A stretch of DNA of 64,000 nt from Sulfurimonas hongkongensis (GTDB lineage: Bacteria; Campylobacterota; Campylobacteria; Campylobacterales; Sulfurimonadaceae): positions 171,216-235,215 of the forward strand of contig NZ_AUPZ01000004.1 of NCBI RefSeq assembly GCF_000445475.1. Direction: 5' to 3'. A program made the translations under genes and the position numbers. This document shows, in pieces, positions 16,677-25,574 of the stretch. A model generated the notes under the pieces. The model was given only the letters and a program-made list of their open reading frames with translations. It was not told the origin of the DNA and made no database searches. Position 1 is the stretch's first letter. Each line of letters opens with the position of its first letter.

Positions 16677-17354
16677 TTATATAAAAGTAACATACTCTTC
16701 TAAAGGAACGCGAGATGGTTGATATGTATTTATCTTTGCATCTTCTTTTGCATAACCAATAACTACACTATATAAAAGTGCAAGACTCTCAGGTGTATTT
16801 AAAACATCCGCTACAACCCTTCCAAACTCTGTGGTAGAGCCTTGCGGACAAGTATCAAGTCCGAACTCTTGAGCCAAGAGTGTGAGGCTTTGTAGGTAAG
16901 CTCCACAGTCTATTAAAGCTCCTTGAGCATTGTCTATAAGATCTTTATCAGTAAATACAAAAAAGACAGTTGAGGCTCCAAACCACCTAAAATTATCATG
17001 CCACATCTTAGTTCTTTTCACGATGTCTTTTCTGCCTACATCCATCAGAGTATAGAGTCCCACACCAGTCTCTAAGCGTCTTTTTTTATAGGGATTTTTC
17101 CATTTGATAGGATAGTATTGAATGAATTGGTCATGCTTTACCCCAGTTTCCATCTTCTCAATGATTGCATCACCTATTTTTTTTAAAACTTTTTCATCGC
17201 TGATGGCGTAAACTATCCACGGTTGCATATTTGCTCCGCTTGGCGTCATGCTAGCAGCTTTCAAGATTTTTTCTTGAATCTCTTTAGGGACACTCTTTGA
17301 GTGATATGCTCTTTTTGATGAACGAGCGTTAATGGCTTCTAAGATTGTAGGCAA
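16677..17354 (-). CDS. Nitroreductase family protein
   Basis: FMN-dependent NAD(P)H oxidoreductase of the nitroreductase fold; physiological substrate unknown. The 225-residue protein opens with INARSSKRAYHSKSVPKE (the Arg-Ser-x-Arg FMN phosphate site), continues with SGANMQPW (second FMN contact), and has GLDTCPQGS near 170, where the family contacts the flavin ring. TTG start with AAAGGA spaced about 7 bases. Divergent from clpB; the 160-base gap holds the clpB heat-shock promoter. Confidence 0.9.
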   Translation of the reverse strand: MPTILEAINARSSKRAYHSKSVPKEIQEKILKAASMTPSGANMQPWIVYAISDEKVLKKIGDAIIEKMETGVKHDQFIQYYPIKWKNPYKKRRLETGVGLYTLMDVGRKDIVKRTKMWHDNFRWFGASTVFFVFTDKDLIDNAQGALIDCGAYLQSLTLLAQEFGLDTCPQGSTTEFGRVVADVLNTPESLALLYSVVIGYAKEDAKINTYQPSRVPLEEYVTFI

Positions 17355-17458
17355 AATAGATCCTTTGGAGTTAAGATTTTAATAGTATAACTTTGATTAT
17401 AATATAAAATAGCTAATTTATCACTAAATGAGTTTTTAAGAAGAGGTGACTAAAAAGA

Positions 17459-17489
17459 CTTGACACAACTACACTCAACTTGATATAAT
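17459..17489 (+). promoter_or_regulatory. clpB promoter with HspR (HAIR-like) operator
   Basis: A sigma70 promoter TTGACA (17460-17465), 18-base spacer, TATAAT (17484-17489). Overlaid on the -35 is CTTGA-N9-ACTCAAC (17459-17479), close to the known HAIR consensus CTTGAGT-N7-ACTCAAG bound by HspR. The same operator precedes cbpA-hspR at 40826. Confidence 0.8.
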
Positions 17490-17516
17490 ATTGCTAACTT
17501 ACAAATGGAGAAATTT

Positions 17517-20105
17517 ATGAACACTAACAATATATTTGAAAAACTAACACATAATATGACAGAGGCGATAGAGTCCTCAGTATCGCTAGCACTTCACAAC
17601 AAAAATCAAGAAGTTGTAAGCCTGCACTTCTTTTGGGCAATGCTAACTAACTCAAACTCAGTACTAAACCAGATGTTTAACAAGATGAACATAGATAAAA
17701 CTGCTATAGAGCTTGATGTGAGAAGTATGAGTGAAAAACTTCCAAAATCTTCAAGTGTGACAAAAGAAAATATCAAACTCTCTAGAGAATTTGTTTCATC
17801 ACTAGAAAATGGTGCTGGACTTATGACAAAAAATGGCGATAAATTTTTAGCGGTAGATACATATTTGCTTGCAAACTTAAAAAACGAGCCATTTGCGAGC
17901 ATACTCAAAAAATATACGGATATATCAGAACTTGCAAAAACTATAGAAGCTGCAAGAGCTGGAGCAAAGATAGACTCTCAAAGCTCAGATGAGACTTTGG
18001 AGTCTTTAGCTAAGTACGGTATAGACTTAACTGCAGAGGCAAAGGAAGGAAAACTATCTCCTGTTATAGGGCGAGATGAAGAGATAACTCGTATGATGCA
18101 GATCCTTATCAGAAAAACGAAAAACAATCCTATGCTTTTGGGTGAACCAGGAGTTGGAAAAACTGCTTTAGTTGAGGGCTTAGCTCAACGTATAAGTGAT
18201 AACAAAGTTCCAACTTCACTTCAAAACAAAAGAGTTGTAGCACTAGATATGAGTGCTCTAATTGCTGGTGCGAAGTATAGAGGAGAGTTTGAAGATAGAT
18301 TAAAAGCTGTTATAGATGAGGTTAAAAAAAGTGCAAATGTTATCTTGTTTATAGATGAGATTCATACCATTGTAGGAGCTGGAGCAAGTGAGGGAAGTAT
18401 GGATGCAGCAAATATCCTAAAACCAGCTCTAGCCCGTGGAGAGCTTCACACTATTGGTGCTACGACTCTAAAAGAGTATAGAAAATATTTTGAAAAAGAT
18501 ATGGCACTTCAAAGAAGATTTTTACCTATAAATCTTGATGAGCCAACGGTCAACCAATCTCTCCAAATATTAAGAGGTATAAAAGATCGTCTAGAGACTC
18601 ACCATAATGTAACCATCACAGATAGTGCCCTAGTTGCAGCTGCTAGGCTCTCAGATAGATATATTGCCGATAGATTTCTACCAGATAAAGCGATAGACCT
18701 TATAGATGAAGCAGCAGCTGAACTTAAGATGCAGATAGAGTCTGAACCAAACGCACTAGGCTCTGCAAAGAGAAGAAGTTCAGAGCTTCATGTAGAGCAA
18801 GAGGCTCTAAAGATGGAAAAAACTCCTGCAAATGAAAAAAGACTTGTAGAGATTGAAAAAGAGTTAGCAGATGTAGGAGAAGAGGTTAGAAGCCTTGAAG
18901 CTAAGTTTGCAACTGAAAAAGAGGTTTTTGAGAGAACTTCTGAGATTAAAAATGAGATTGAAAAAAAGAGAAAAGAGGCACATCTTGCAAAGTCTAACTC
19001 AGAGTTTAACCGTGCAGCAGAGATAGAGTACGGAGAGATTCCATCTCTTTTAGAAGAAGAAAAAAAGATAAATGAGAAGTGGACTAAGATGCAAGAAGAG
19101 GGAACACTTCTTAAAAATAGCGTTGATGAAGAAGCCATAGCATCTATCATCTCTAGATGGACAAAGATCCCAGTTAACAAGATGCTCCAAGGTGATAAAG
19201 AGAAGATCTTAAATGTTGAAGAGGAGCTAAATCGTGATGTAGTTGGCCAAGAGAGAGCTACACATGCGGTTGCTCGTGCTATTAAGAGAAATAAAGCGGG
19301 GCTATCAAGCCAGAACACTCCCATAGGAAGTTTTCTATTTTTAGGTCCAACAGGAGTTGGTAAGACTCAAACTGCAAAGACACTTGCAAAGTTTCTCTTT
19401 GACAGCGAAGATGCAATGATTAGAATAGATATGAGTGAGTATATGGAAAAACACGCTGTATCTCGCTTGGTCGGTGCAGCACCTGGATATGTTGGCTATG
19501 AAGAGGGTGGTCAACTTACAGAAGCTGTTAGAAGAAAGCCATATAGCGTAGTGCTTTTTGATGAGGTAGAAAAGGCCCACCCTGATGTTTTTAATATGCT
19601 TTTACAAGTCTTAGATGATGGAAGACTTACTGATAACAAAGGAGTCACGGTCGATTTTAGTAACACTATAATAATACTGACTTCAAATATTGCAAGTGAT
19701 AAAATCATAAACAACCCATCATCATCAGATTTAGAAGCTATGGTTATGAGTGAGCTAAAGCAAGTGTTTAAACCAGAGTTTTTAAATAGACTCGATGATG
19801 TTGTTATCTTTAATGCACTTGCAAAAGAGCAGATTATAGGCATAGTTGATATTTTCTTTGAAGATATACGCAAAAAAGTTGAGCAAAGAGATATAGAGCT
19901 GTACCTTAGTGACGAGGCAAAAGCTTATATAGCAGAAGCTGGGTTTGATCCTGTTTATGGAGCTAGACCGCTCAAACGTGCTCTTTATGAAATAGTAGAA
20001 GATAGACTAGCAGAGCTTATACTTGAGGGTAGAGTTAGCGAGGGTTCAAAAGTCTATTTTGATATAAAAGATGGTGAAATAGAGGTGAGAATAGAGAGTT
20101 TATAG
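17517..20105 (+). CDS. clpB: ATP-dependent disaggregase ClpB
   Basis: Hsp100 chaperone that threads aggregated proteins through a hexameric pore together with DnaK. Order: N-domain (1-150); AAA1 with GEPGVGKT near residue 207 and IDEIHT; middle coiled-coil domain (~390-520, rich in Glu/Lys/Arg); AAA2 with GPTGVGKT near 609, [11 protein letters not shown] and the arginine-finger region; pore loop KYRGEFEDR in AAA1 and GYVGYEEGG in AAA2. Start at 17517 is chosen because GGAG lies 6 bases upstream; an ATG 12 bases earlier contains this site. Controlled by the HspR-type promoter. The cytochrome gene follows after 2 bases. Confidence 0.96.
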   Translation: MNTNNIFEKLTHNMTEAIESSVSLALHNKNQEVVSLHFFWAMLTNSNSVLNQMFNKMNIDKTAIELDVRSMSEKLPKSSSVTKENIKLSREFVSSLENGAGLMTKNGDKFLAVDTYLLANLKNEPFASILKKYTDISELAKTIEAARAGAKIDSQSSDETLESLAKYGIDLTAEAKEGKLSPVIGRDEEITRMMQILIRKTKNNPMLLGEPGVGKTALVEGLAQRISDNKVPTSLQNKRVVALDMSALIAGAKYRGEFEDRLKAVIDEVKKSANVILFIDEIHTIVGAGASEGSMDAANILKPALARGELHTIGATTLKEYRKYFEKDMALQRRFLPINLDEPTVNQSLQILRGIKDRLETHHNVTITDSALVAAARLSDRYIADRFLPDKAIDLIDEAAAELKMQIESEPNALGSAKRRSSELHVEQEALKMEKTPANEKRLVEIEKELADVGEEVRSLEAKFATEKEVFERTSEIKNEIEKKRKEAHLAKSNSEFNRAAEIEYGEIPSLLEEEKKINEKWTKMQEEGTLLKNSVDEEAIASIISRWTKIPVNKMLQGDKEKILNVEEELNRDVVGQERATHAVARAIKRNKAGLSSQNTPIGSFLFLGPTGVGKTQTAKTLAKFLFDSEDAMIRIDMSEYMEKHAVSRLVGAAPGYVGYEEGGQLTEAVRRKPYSVVLFDEVEKAHPDVFNMLLQVLDDGRLTDNKGVTVDFSNTIIILTSNIASDKIINNPSSSDLEAMVMSELKQVFKPEFLNRLDDVVIFNALAKEQIIGIVDIFFEDIRKKVEQRDIELYLSDEAKAYIAEAGFDPVYGARPLKRALYEIVEDRLAELILEGRVSEGSKVYFDIKDGEIEVRIESL

Positions 20106-20107
20106 GT

Positions 20108-20461
20108 ATGAAATACATAGTAACTCTTTTATTACTAACGCTAAATATTCTAGCTTGTACGGGTGACTGCATGACTTGTCATCCAAAGCTAGTACCAACT
20201 ATACACGAAGATGAAAGACATAAGCCGATGTTAACTTGCATAAACTGCCACTCTGCTGAGCCTAGTGCTATGGCTGAGTGTGGGGATGACTGTTTTTCAT
20301 GTCATCCTATGTCAAAAATAAATAAACCAAATATTAGAGAACATGATGTAATCCAAGGCTGTAGAGATTGCCATGTTGGACAAAATGAGAGACTCTTTGA
20401 TGCTACTACACCACATGATCAGTCAAGAGGTGACTCTTTAAAAGACTTTTTAGTCAAATAG
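20108..20461 (+). CDS. Tetrahaem c-type cytochrome, periplasmic
   Basis: A 117-residue secreted protein with signal peptide (MKYIVTLLLLTLNILA) and four haem-c motifs: CMTCH (21-25), CINCH (44-48), CFSCH (62-66) and CRDCH (85-89). Extra histidines at 33, 38, 79 and 100 could be distal ligands, suggesting bis-His haems as in small NapC/CymA-linked or nitrate-reductase-type tetrahaem carriers. Redox partner unknown. It begins 2 bases after clpB, so it is probably read from the heat-shock promoter. Its 3' end overlaps the convergent GGDEF/EAL gene by 12 bases. Confidence 0.88.
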   Translation: MKYIVTLLLLTLNILACTGDCMTCHPKLVPTIHEDERHKPMLTCINCHSAEPSAMAECGDDCFSCHPMSKINKPNIREHDVIQGCRDCHVGQNERLFDATTPHDQSRGDSLKDFLVK

Positions 20462-22063
20462 ATAGGGAATATATTTCTTTATCTCTTGAGGCTTACCTAT
20501 ATAATAACCCTGTGCAAAATCAACATTTAAACTCTTTACAGTGTCTAAGATTTCTTTAGATGAGACAAATTCTGCAATGGTGTGAATCTTTAGCTTTTGT
20601 GCTAAGCCTACAATAGTTGAAACCATTATTTGAGAGTTAATATCCCTATCTATGTTTGAGATAAGAGAAGAGTCTATCTTTATGTAGTCTATTGGTAAGT
20701 TTAGAACGTGAGAGAAGTTAGAATAACCAGATCCAAAATCATCTAAAGCTACTTTTATGCCATAAGAGCGAACTCTCATACAAAAATCGTAAACTCTTTT
20801 ATAATCTTTAAACTCTTCAGTCTCAAGTAGTTCTATAGTTAAATTATGATTGTGCTCAAACTCATCAAACTTACTATAGAGCATCTCTAAGGTTCTATCA
20901 TTCTCTATATCTTCCATAGAGATGTTGATGGAGCACTGTATGTCATATTTTGTTATTGCTTCAAAAGTATTTTTGATAACAGCTTTTGTAATCTTGTAGT
21001 AGATGCGATTTTGTTTAGCAACATCTAAAAATCTAAAAGGAGCGATAATAGTTCCATCTTTATCTCTAATCCTAACAAGAGATTCATACTTTATCTCCAA
21101 TGATGCATATTGAATAGCAGAGATAGGTTGAAAATAGGAGATAACATTGTCATTCTCTAGAGCAAATGAGAGCTTTTCATGGCACTCAATATCTTCTTTG
21201 TGGAGTTTTTCTAGCTCTTTATCATCGTTAAATATGGATATGCCGACATTTCTCTTTTTTGCATCTTTTAGTGCCATGTCAGCATAAGCCATCATCTTTT
21301 TAGAGCCGCTAAATGCTAAGCCTGCACTCATCATAAAGTTGAACTTTTTGTCCTCATATATAAAGCTCTCTCTTCTATAACTCTTTAAAATATCTTCAAT
21401 TTTGTTTATAAAGAGTGTGTTGTTAAGTTTTATAGAGTCCTTTACAGCGATAACAAACTCATCTCCACCTATATGGTATAAAAAAGTGCTGTTGTCATTG
21501 ATTTTGGAGTTTAAAAAGTCAGCACTAAGTTTGAGTGCAACATTTCCTATATCTTCTCCATAAACGTCATTGAATTTTTGAAACTTGTCTATATTTAAGA
21601 GTGCCATCTGTTTAAATTCAAAGCTCATAGAATCTTCTAGGAGCCTATTTCTATTTGGCAGAGCGCTTAGGAAGTTGGTATAGGTGTTTTGCTCTAACTC
21701 AGCAGTCTTTTTAGACACCTCTTTTTCTAAATCGTTGCTATATTTTAGAAGTTTGGAGTGCATGTTTTTATGATGTTTTTCATTTCTTTTGCCAAGGAGA
21801 AGCCGTTTTTGAGTCTCTATATATCGCAATAGAAGCTTATACAGAGCAAACAATAAAATAGAAATGGCAGTTATGGAGATATAGAGCATATACTTTTGAG
21901 ATTTTAAGTTTGCCTCTATATTGGTAGGCAATTGTTCTTTTGCGTGTATTGATTTTAATATTGTATCTGTGAAGTTTATACTCTTTACATTAAGAAACAG
22001 AGAGTAAGATAGGAGCAATAAGCTTATAAAGACGCTCGTTAGCAATTTTTTATTAAAGTTCAC
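20450..22063 (-). CDS. Membrane GGDEF-EAL protein
   Basis: Cyclic-di-GMP turnover protein with two membrane helices (9-26 and 60-80) and a short periplasmic part between. GGDEF domain at ~128-285 with an intact HIGGDEFV (199-203) active loop; the RxxD inhibitory site five residues upstream is absent. The EAL domain (~295-530) has YESL in place of EAL at 327-329, then IELLETEE, LDDFGSGYS, YIKID and QGYYIGKP, so the metal ligands look mostly intact; the usual AEGVE reads AEFVS. It could have either or both activities. Convergent with the tetrahaem cytochrome gene. Confidence 0.9.
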   Translation of the reverse strand: MNFNKKLLTSVFISLLLLSYSLFLNVKSINFTDTILKSIHAKEQLPTNIEANLKSQKYMLYISITAISILLFALYKLLLRYIETQKRLLLGKRNEKHHKNMHSKLLKYSNDLEKEVSKKTAELEQNTYTNFLSALPNRNRLLEDSMSFEFKQMALLNIDKFQKFNDVYGEDIGNVALKLSADFLNSKINDNSTFLYHIGGDEFVIAVKDSIKLNNTLFINKIEDILKSYRRESFIYEDKKFNFMMSAGLAFSGSKKMMAYADMALKDAKKRNVGISIFNDDKELEKLHKEDIECHEKLSFALENDNVISYFQPISAIQYASLEIKYESLVRIRDKDGTIIAPFRFLDVAKQNRIYYKITKAVIKNTFEAITKYDIQCSINISMEDIENDRTLEMLYSKFDEFEHNHNLTIELLETEEFKDYKRVYDFCMRVRSYGIKVALDDFGSGYSNFSHVLNLPIDYIKIDSSLISNIDRDINSQIMVSTIVGLAQKLKIHTIAEFVSSKEILDTVKSLNVDFAQGYYIGKPQEIKKYIPYLFD

Positions 22064-22231
22064 TTATTCTCCATTGAGATATTTATATATAATAGTAGTT
22101 TGTATTTTTAATAGACAATTATAATCATATCATTGTTAAATATGTGTTAAATGACCTTGGGATGAACCTTAAACACACTTTAAGTAACTTTTATGTAACA
22201 TTGCAAACTCAATTTTAAAGAAGGATATGTC

Positions 22232-22366
22232 GTGAAAAGAACATACCAACCTCATAGTACACCTAGAAAAAGAACTCATGGTTTTAGACATAGAATGGCT
22301 ACTAAAAATGGTCGTAATATAATAAATCGCCGTCGTGCAAAAGGTCGTAAAAAATTGTCAGTATAG
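22232..22366 (+). CDS. rpmH: 50S ribosomal protein L34
   Basis: 44-residue basic large-subunit protein. Starts at GTG behind [26 protein letters not shown], continuing with [24 protein letters not shown], the universal L34 pattern. It opens the conserved rpmH-rnpA-yidD-yidC-jag-mnmE cluster. Its stop TAG overlaps the reading frame of rnpA. Confidence 0.97.
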   Translation: MKRTYQPHSTPRKRTHGFRHRMATKNGRNIINRRRAKGRKKLSV

Positions 22367-22704
22367 GCGGTTTTTATACCCTAAAGCAGCATAAAGAATT
22401 TCAGCACATATATAAAAAAGGCAAAAGCATTCACTCTGCGAATCTTGTTCTTTTTTATCTCCCAAAAGCAAATCTTAAGAATGTTGGATTTACCGCTACT
22501 AAGAAAATTGGAAATGCGGTAAAAAGAAATAGAGCAAAGAGAAGACTTAGGTCTCTTTTTTGCCAGTACTCCGAGTCACTCAAAGATGCCACCTATATAT
22601 TTGTAGCAAAGCAAGCCATCAATGAAGCATCACATAAACAACTACAAAATGACTTTAAAAAGGTTCTCCAAAAGTCAAATAGCATTTTAGAAAAGAACAG
22701 ATGA
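22354..22704 (+). CDS. rnpA: Ribonuclease P protein component, non-canonical start
   Basis: Protein subunit of RNase P, which trims tRNA 5' leaders. The frame reads [19 protein letters not shown], then [20 protein letters not shown] and RRLRSLF, containing the RNR basic motif ([12 protein letters not shown]) of all RnpA proteins; it ends LEKNR. The frame is open from 22351 but contains no ATG, GTG or TTG at all. The best start is ATT at 22354-22356, 9 bases after AAAAGG; ATA at 22363-22365 overlapping the rpmH TAG is an alternative. The stop TGA overlaps the yidD ATG (ATGA). 116 residues is a normal length. Presence of the gene is secure, its start is not. Confidence 0.9.
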   Translation: MVSIGGFYTLKQHKEFQHIYKKGKSIHSANLVLFYLPKANLKNVGFTATKKIGNAVKRNRAKRRLRSLFCQYSESLKDATYIFVAKQAINEASHKQLQNDFKKVLQKSNSILEKNR

Positions 22705-23027
22705 TAAGAAAAATTTTACTTAAGATCCTATGGGTTTATCAGAAATTTTTTACCCTTATTGGCTTTGGAAGTTGTAGATACTACCCATCTTGTAGCGAAT
22801 ATGCAAGAATTCATTTTGAAAATAATTCTATTTCAAGTGCTTTTTACCACACTTTGATTAGAATACTGCGTTGTAATCAACTCTTTATTGGTGGCATAGA
22901 GTATCCTTTACTTGATAAACTTACTCTAAAGCCCAAGATGCTTGATGTTGGTTCTATAAAATATTGGCTGGTTCCAGATAAAAAAAACCGCTTTTATATA
23001 ATAAAAAATTTTTCTTTTAAAGGGTGA
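22701..23027 (+). CDS. yidD: Membrane protein insertion efficiency factor YidD
   Basis: Small amphipathic protein helping YidC-dependent insertion. Signature FGSCRYYPSCSEYA near residue 22 (three conserved Cys in the region) and, later, IRILRCNQLFIGGIEYPL. At 108 residues it is slightly longer than the usual 70-90 because of a C-terminal extension (DVGSIKYWLVPDKKNRFYII). Its ATG overlaps the rnpA stop and its stop overlaps the yidC GTG, so the whole cluster is translationally linked. Confidence 0.95.
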   Translation: MIRKILLKILWVYQKFFTLIGFGSCRYYPSCSEYARIHFENNSISSAFYHTLIRILRCNQLFIGGIEYPLLDKLTLKPKMLDVGSIKYWLVPDKKNRFYIIKNFSFKG

Positions 23028-24691
23028 ATGTGTTAGATAAAATGACACCAAATCAAAGACTAATGCTAGCAGTAGCAGCGTCTATAATCTTTTTCGTAGC
23101 TTATACAGCAATTTTTCCACCAGCGGAGCCACAAACACAAGTGGTAAAAACACAGCAAGATGTTAAAGTAAAACATCAAGATACTACTCAAGCTTCTCAA
23201 GATGTAATAGAGCCTACAACTGGACACTCTATAACTAAAGAAGTTAGAGAAGTAGCAGGTCGTTCAAACACTATTTCAACAGTTACTCACAAAGATTTTA
23301 TCTTAAAAATTGACACGCTAGGTCGCATTAGTTCAAAAGAGCTTCTACAGGCAAAGTTTAACAATAAAGAAGGCGGACATGCCCAGCTCATCCCAGAGAC
23401 AGGAATGAAACCACTCTATATAAGATTTTTAGATGAGGTGATAGACAATGAATCTAAAACAGTTGCATATAGTGCATCAGTAGAAAACATTGCACTTGAT
23501 GGTAGTCCTCAAAAAGTTACTCTAACTCAAAAACTATCATCACTTACAGTGACAAAAGAGCTAACTTTTTATGCTGATGGACACTACGATGCAAAAGTTT
23601 CACTCTCACAAGATAAGAGATACTTTATATATCTAGGTCAAAGACCACAAGTAACTGAGCAGATGATGACAGTCTCAGGTGCTATGGTTTATACAGATGA
23701 TGAGATAGCTACAATTGTAGAAGATGGAGATGCTGAGGGTAGAAAAACCTTTACTGGAGTTGAGCTAATCTCTGCATTTGACCAATACTCCGCAACCATA
23801 ATGTACGACTTTGCAAAAGACACAGTTATAACTCTTGAGAGAGATAGAGAGGACAATCCTGTAGTCTACTTTGATGCGCTACAAAACATGAGTTTTAGTG
23901 GATATATAGGTCAAAAAGAGTACAAAGTATTAAAAAATATCAAGCCAGTTCTAACAAATGCCATAGAGTATGGTTGGTTTACCTTTGCATCTAAGCCTCT
24001 TTTTCAGCTTCTTTCATGGCTCCATGGAATCTTTGGTAACTGGGGATGGTCTATTATAGCTCTTACTTTAATTATCAGAACTATTTTATATCCCTTGACA
24101 TACAAAGGTATGGTCTCTATGCAAAAGATCAAAGAGATTTCACCTAAGATAAAAGAGCTTCAAGCAAAACATAAAGGTGACCCACAACGTATGAATGCTG
24201 CAGTTATGGATATGTATAAAAAACATAATGCAAATCCACTTGGTGGTTGTCTGCCTATGATACTGCAAATTCCAGTGTTTTTCGCAATCTATCGTGTACT
24301 TTTAAATGCGGTTGAGCTTCAAGGTGCACCATGGATTATGTGGGTTAGTGACCTTTCACTAAAAGACCCATACTATATCTTACCTATTTTAATGGGTGCA
24401 TCTATGTATTATCAACAAAGACTTACACCAAACAACTTTACAGACCCTTTGCAAGAGAAAGTCTTTAAGTATTTGCCAGTTATATTTACTCTGTTTTTCT
24501 TAACTTTTCCATCAGGTTTAGTTCTTTACTGGTTTGTAAACAATCTCTTCTCAATAGCTCAACAGTTCATAGTAAATCAACAGTTTCAAAATGCTAAAGA
24601 GGCAGAGATTGCTGCGAGTGACCACGCACAAAAGATAGAACATAAAGAAGCGCAAGACTCAAAAAAATCTACTGGAAGAAAAGATGATTAA
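23024..24691 (+). CDS. yidC: Membrane protein insertase YidC
   Basis: Inserts membrane proteins with or without SecYEG. N-terminal helix (residues ~10-28), a large periplasmic P1 domain (~45-315) typical of Gram-negative YidC, then a five-helix core from ~325: WLHGIFGNWGWSIIALTLII, the cytoplasmic hairpin PKIKELQAKHKGDPQRMNAA, the conserved NPLGGCLPMILQIPVFFAIY and the last pair of helices near 490-530. The core arginine lies in TLIIRTILYPL. GTG at 23024 overlaps the yidD stop (GTGA); another GTG six bases later is better spaced from AAAGGG and may be the true start. Confidence 0.96.
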   Translation: MNVLDKMTPNQRLMLAVAASIIFFVAYTAIFPPAEPQTQVVKTQQDVKVKHQDTTQASQDVIEPTTGHSITKEVREVAGRSNTISTVTHKDFILKIDTLGRISSKELLQAKFNNKEGGHAQLIPETGMKPLYIRFLDEVIDNESKTVAYSASVENIALDGSPQKVTLTQKLSSLTVTKELTFYADGHYDAKVSLSQDKRYFIYLGQRPQVTEQMMTVSGAMVYTDDEIATIVEDGDAEGRKTFTGVELISAFDQYSATIMYDFAKDTVITLERDREDNPVVYFDALQNMSFSGYIGQKEYKVLKNIKPVLTNAIEYGWFTFASKPLFQLLSWLHGIFGNWGWSIIALTLIIRTILYPLTYKGMVSMQKIKEISPKIKELQAKHKGDPQRMNAAVMDMYKKHNANPLGGCLPMILQIPVFFAIYRVLLNAVELQGAPWIMWVSDLSLKDPYYILPILMGASMYYQQRLTPNNFTDPLQEKVFKYLPVIFTLFFLTFPSGLVLYWFVNNLFSIAQQFIVNQQFQNAKEAEIAASDHAQKIEHKEAQDSKKSTGRKDD

Positions 24692-25574
24692 GATAGAGTC
24701 AAGAACTCTAGAAGAAGCGTATAAAGATGCTGCTTCTTCGTTGGAGTGTTCTGTTACACAGCTTAAGATAGAAGTTGTTCAGTATCCTTCTAGAGGCTTT
24801 TTAGGACTTTTTAAAAAGAGCGCTATTATAGTTGCTATAAAAGAGGGTGAGAAGTTTGACCCAAGCCAAAAAGAGACAAATGCTAAACAAATTAAAGAGA
24901 TAAAAAAAGAAAAAGCTCCTAAGTTAAAAAAACAAGAAGTAAAAGAAGAATTTAAACAAAGCAAAATAGCTAAGCCAAGCCAAACAATCATAAATAATAC
25001 CATCATGCCTGAGTCATTTGTTAGTACTCAAGATGAAGAGTATGATGATGATATAGAATCATATCTTGCAAATTACGATGATGAGTATGATGAGAATAAT
25101 GAGATACCATCAAGTGTAGAGATAGCAAAGAGTGTTCAAAAAGATATAAACAAACTCTTTAAATATATCTGTTTTGAAATAGACGAGATAGAGGTTAGTG
25201 TTTATGATGAAAATACCCTTCTAGTTGAGTTTAAAGGTGAAGATGCAGCACTTCTTATCGGAAAAGAGGGCTATAGATATAAGGCACTCTCATACATGAT
25301 ATTTAACTGGATAAACACAAAATATCAACTCCAACTTCGCCTTGAAATTGCAGAGTTTTTGAAAAATCAAGAAGAGTCCATCTCAAGATACTTAAATGGT
25401 GTAAAAGAGAGCGTAGAGAGAGATGGAAGAGCTCAAACTAAAGTGCTTGATGGCGTGTTAGTGCAGATCGCTCTAAGAGAGTTAAGAGAGATATATCCTG
25501 ATAAATATGTAGCTATACGCTCCACTCGTGATGGACTCAAATATATCATTATAAATGACTATCACACTTCATAA
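24684..25574 (+). CDS. jag: Jag/KhpB RNA-binding protein
   Basis: RNA-binding partner gene of yidC. N-terminal Jag_N domain (1-55, with the typical FLGLFKKSA turn), a long acidic/lysine-rich linker (~60-150), a KH-II-like domain with LIGKEGYRYKALSYMIF near 190, and a C-terminal R3H-type domain with REIYPDKYVAIRSTRDG near 270. It overlaps yidC by 8 bases and its stop TAA shares an A with the mnmE ATG. The linker is more acidic and longer than in compact homologues. Confidence 0.93.
   Translation: MIKIESRTLEEAYKDAASSLECSVTQLKIEVVQYPSRGFLGLFKKSAIIVAIKEGEKFDPSQKETNAKQIKEIKKEKAPKLKKQEVKEEFKQSKIAKPSQTIINNTIMPESFVSTQDEEYDDDIESYLANYDDEYDENNEIPSSVEIAKSVQKDINKLFKYICFEIDEIEVSVYDENTLLVEFKGEDAALLIGKEGYRYKALSYMIFNWINTKYQLQLRLEIAEFLKNQEESISRYLNGVKESVERDGRAQTKVLDGVLVQIALRELREIYPDKYVAIRSTRDGLKYIIINDYHTS

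Noticed and set aside
18788..19324. 178-residue Ser-rich minus-strand ORF inside clpB
   Set aside because: Antisense shadow of the charged middle domain of clpB, with low-complexity Ser/Phe/Leu composition.
22064..22231. Replication origin next to rpmH
   Set aside because: The gap of 168 bases has no DnaA-box cluster and dnaA is absent; gene order here is rpmH-rnpA-yidD only.
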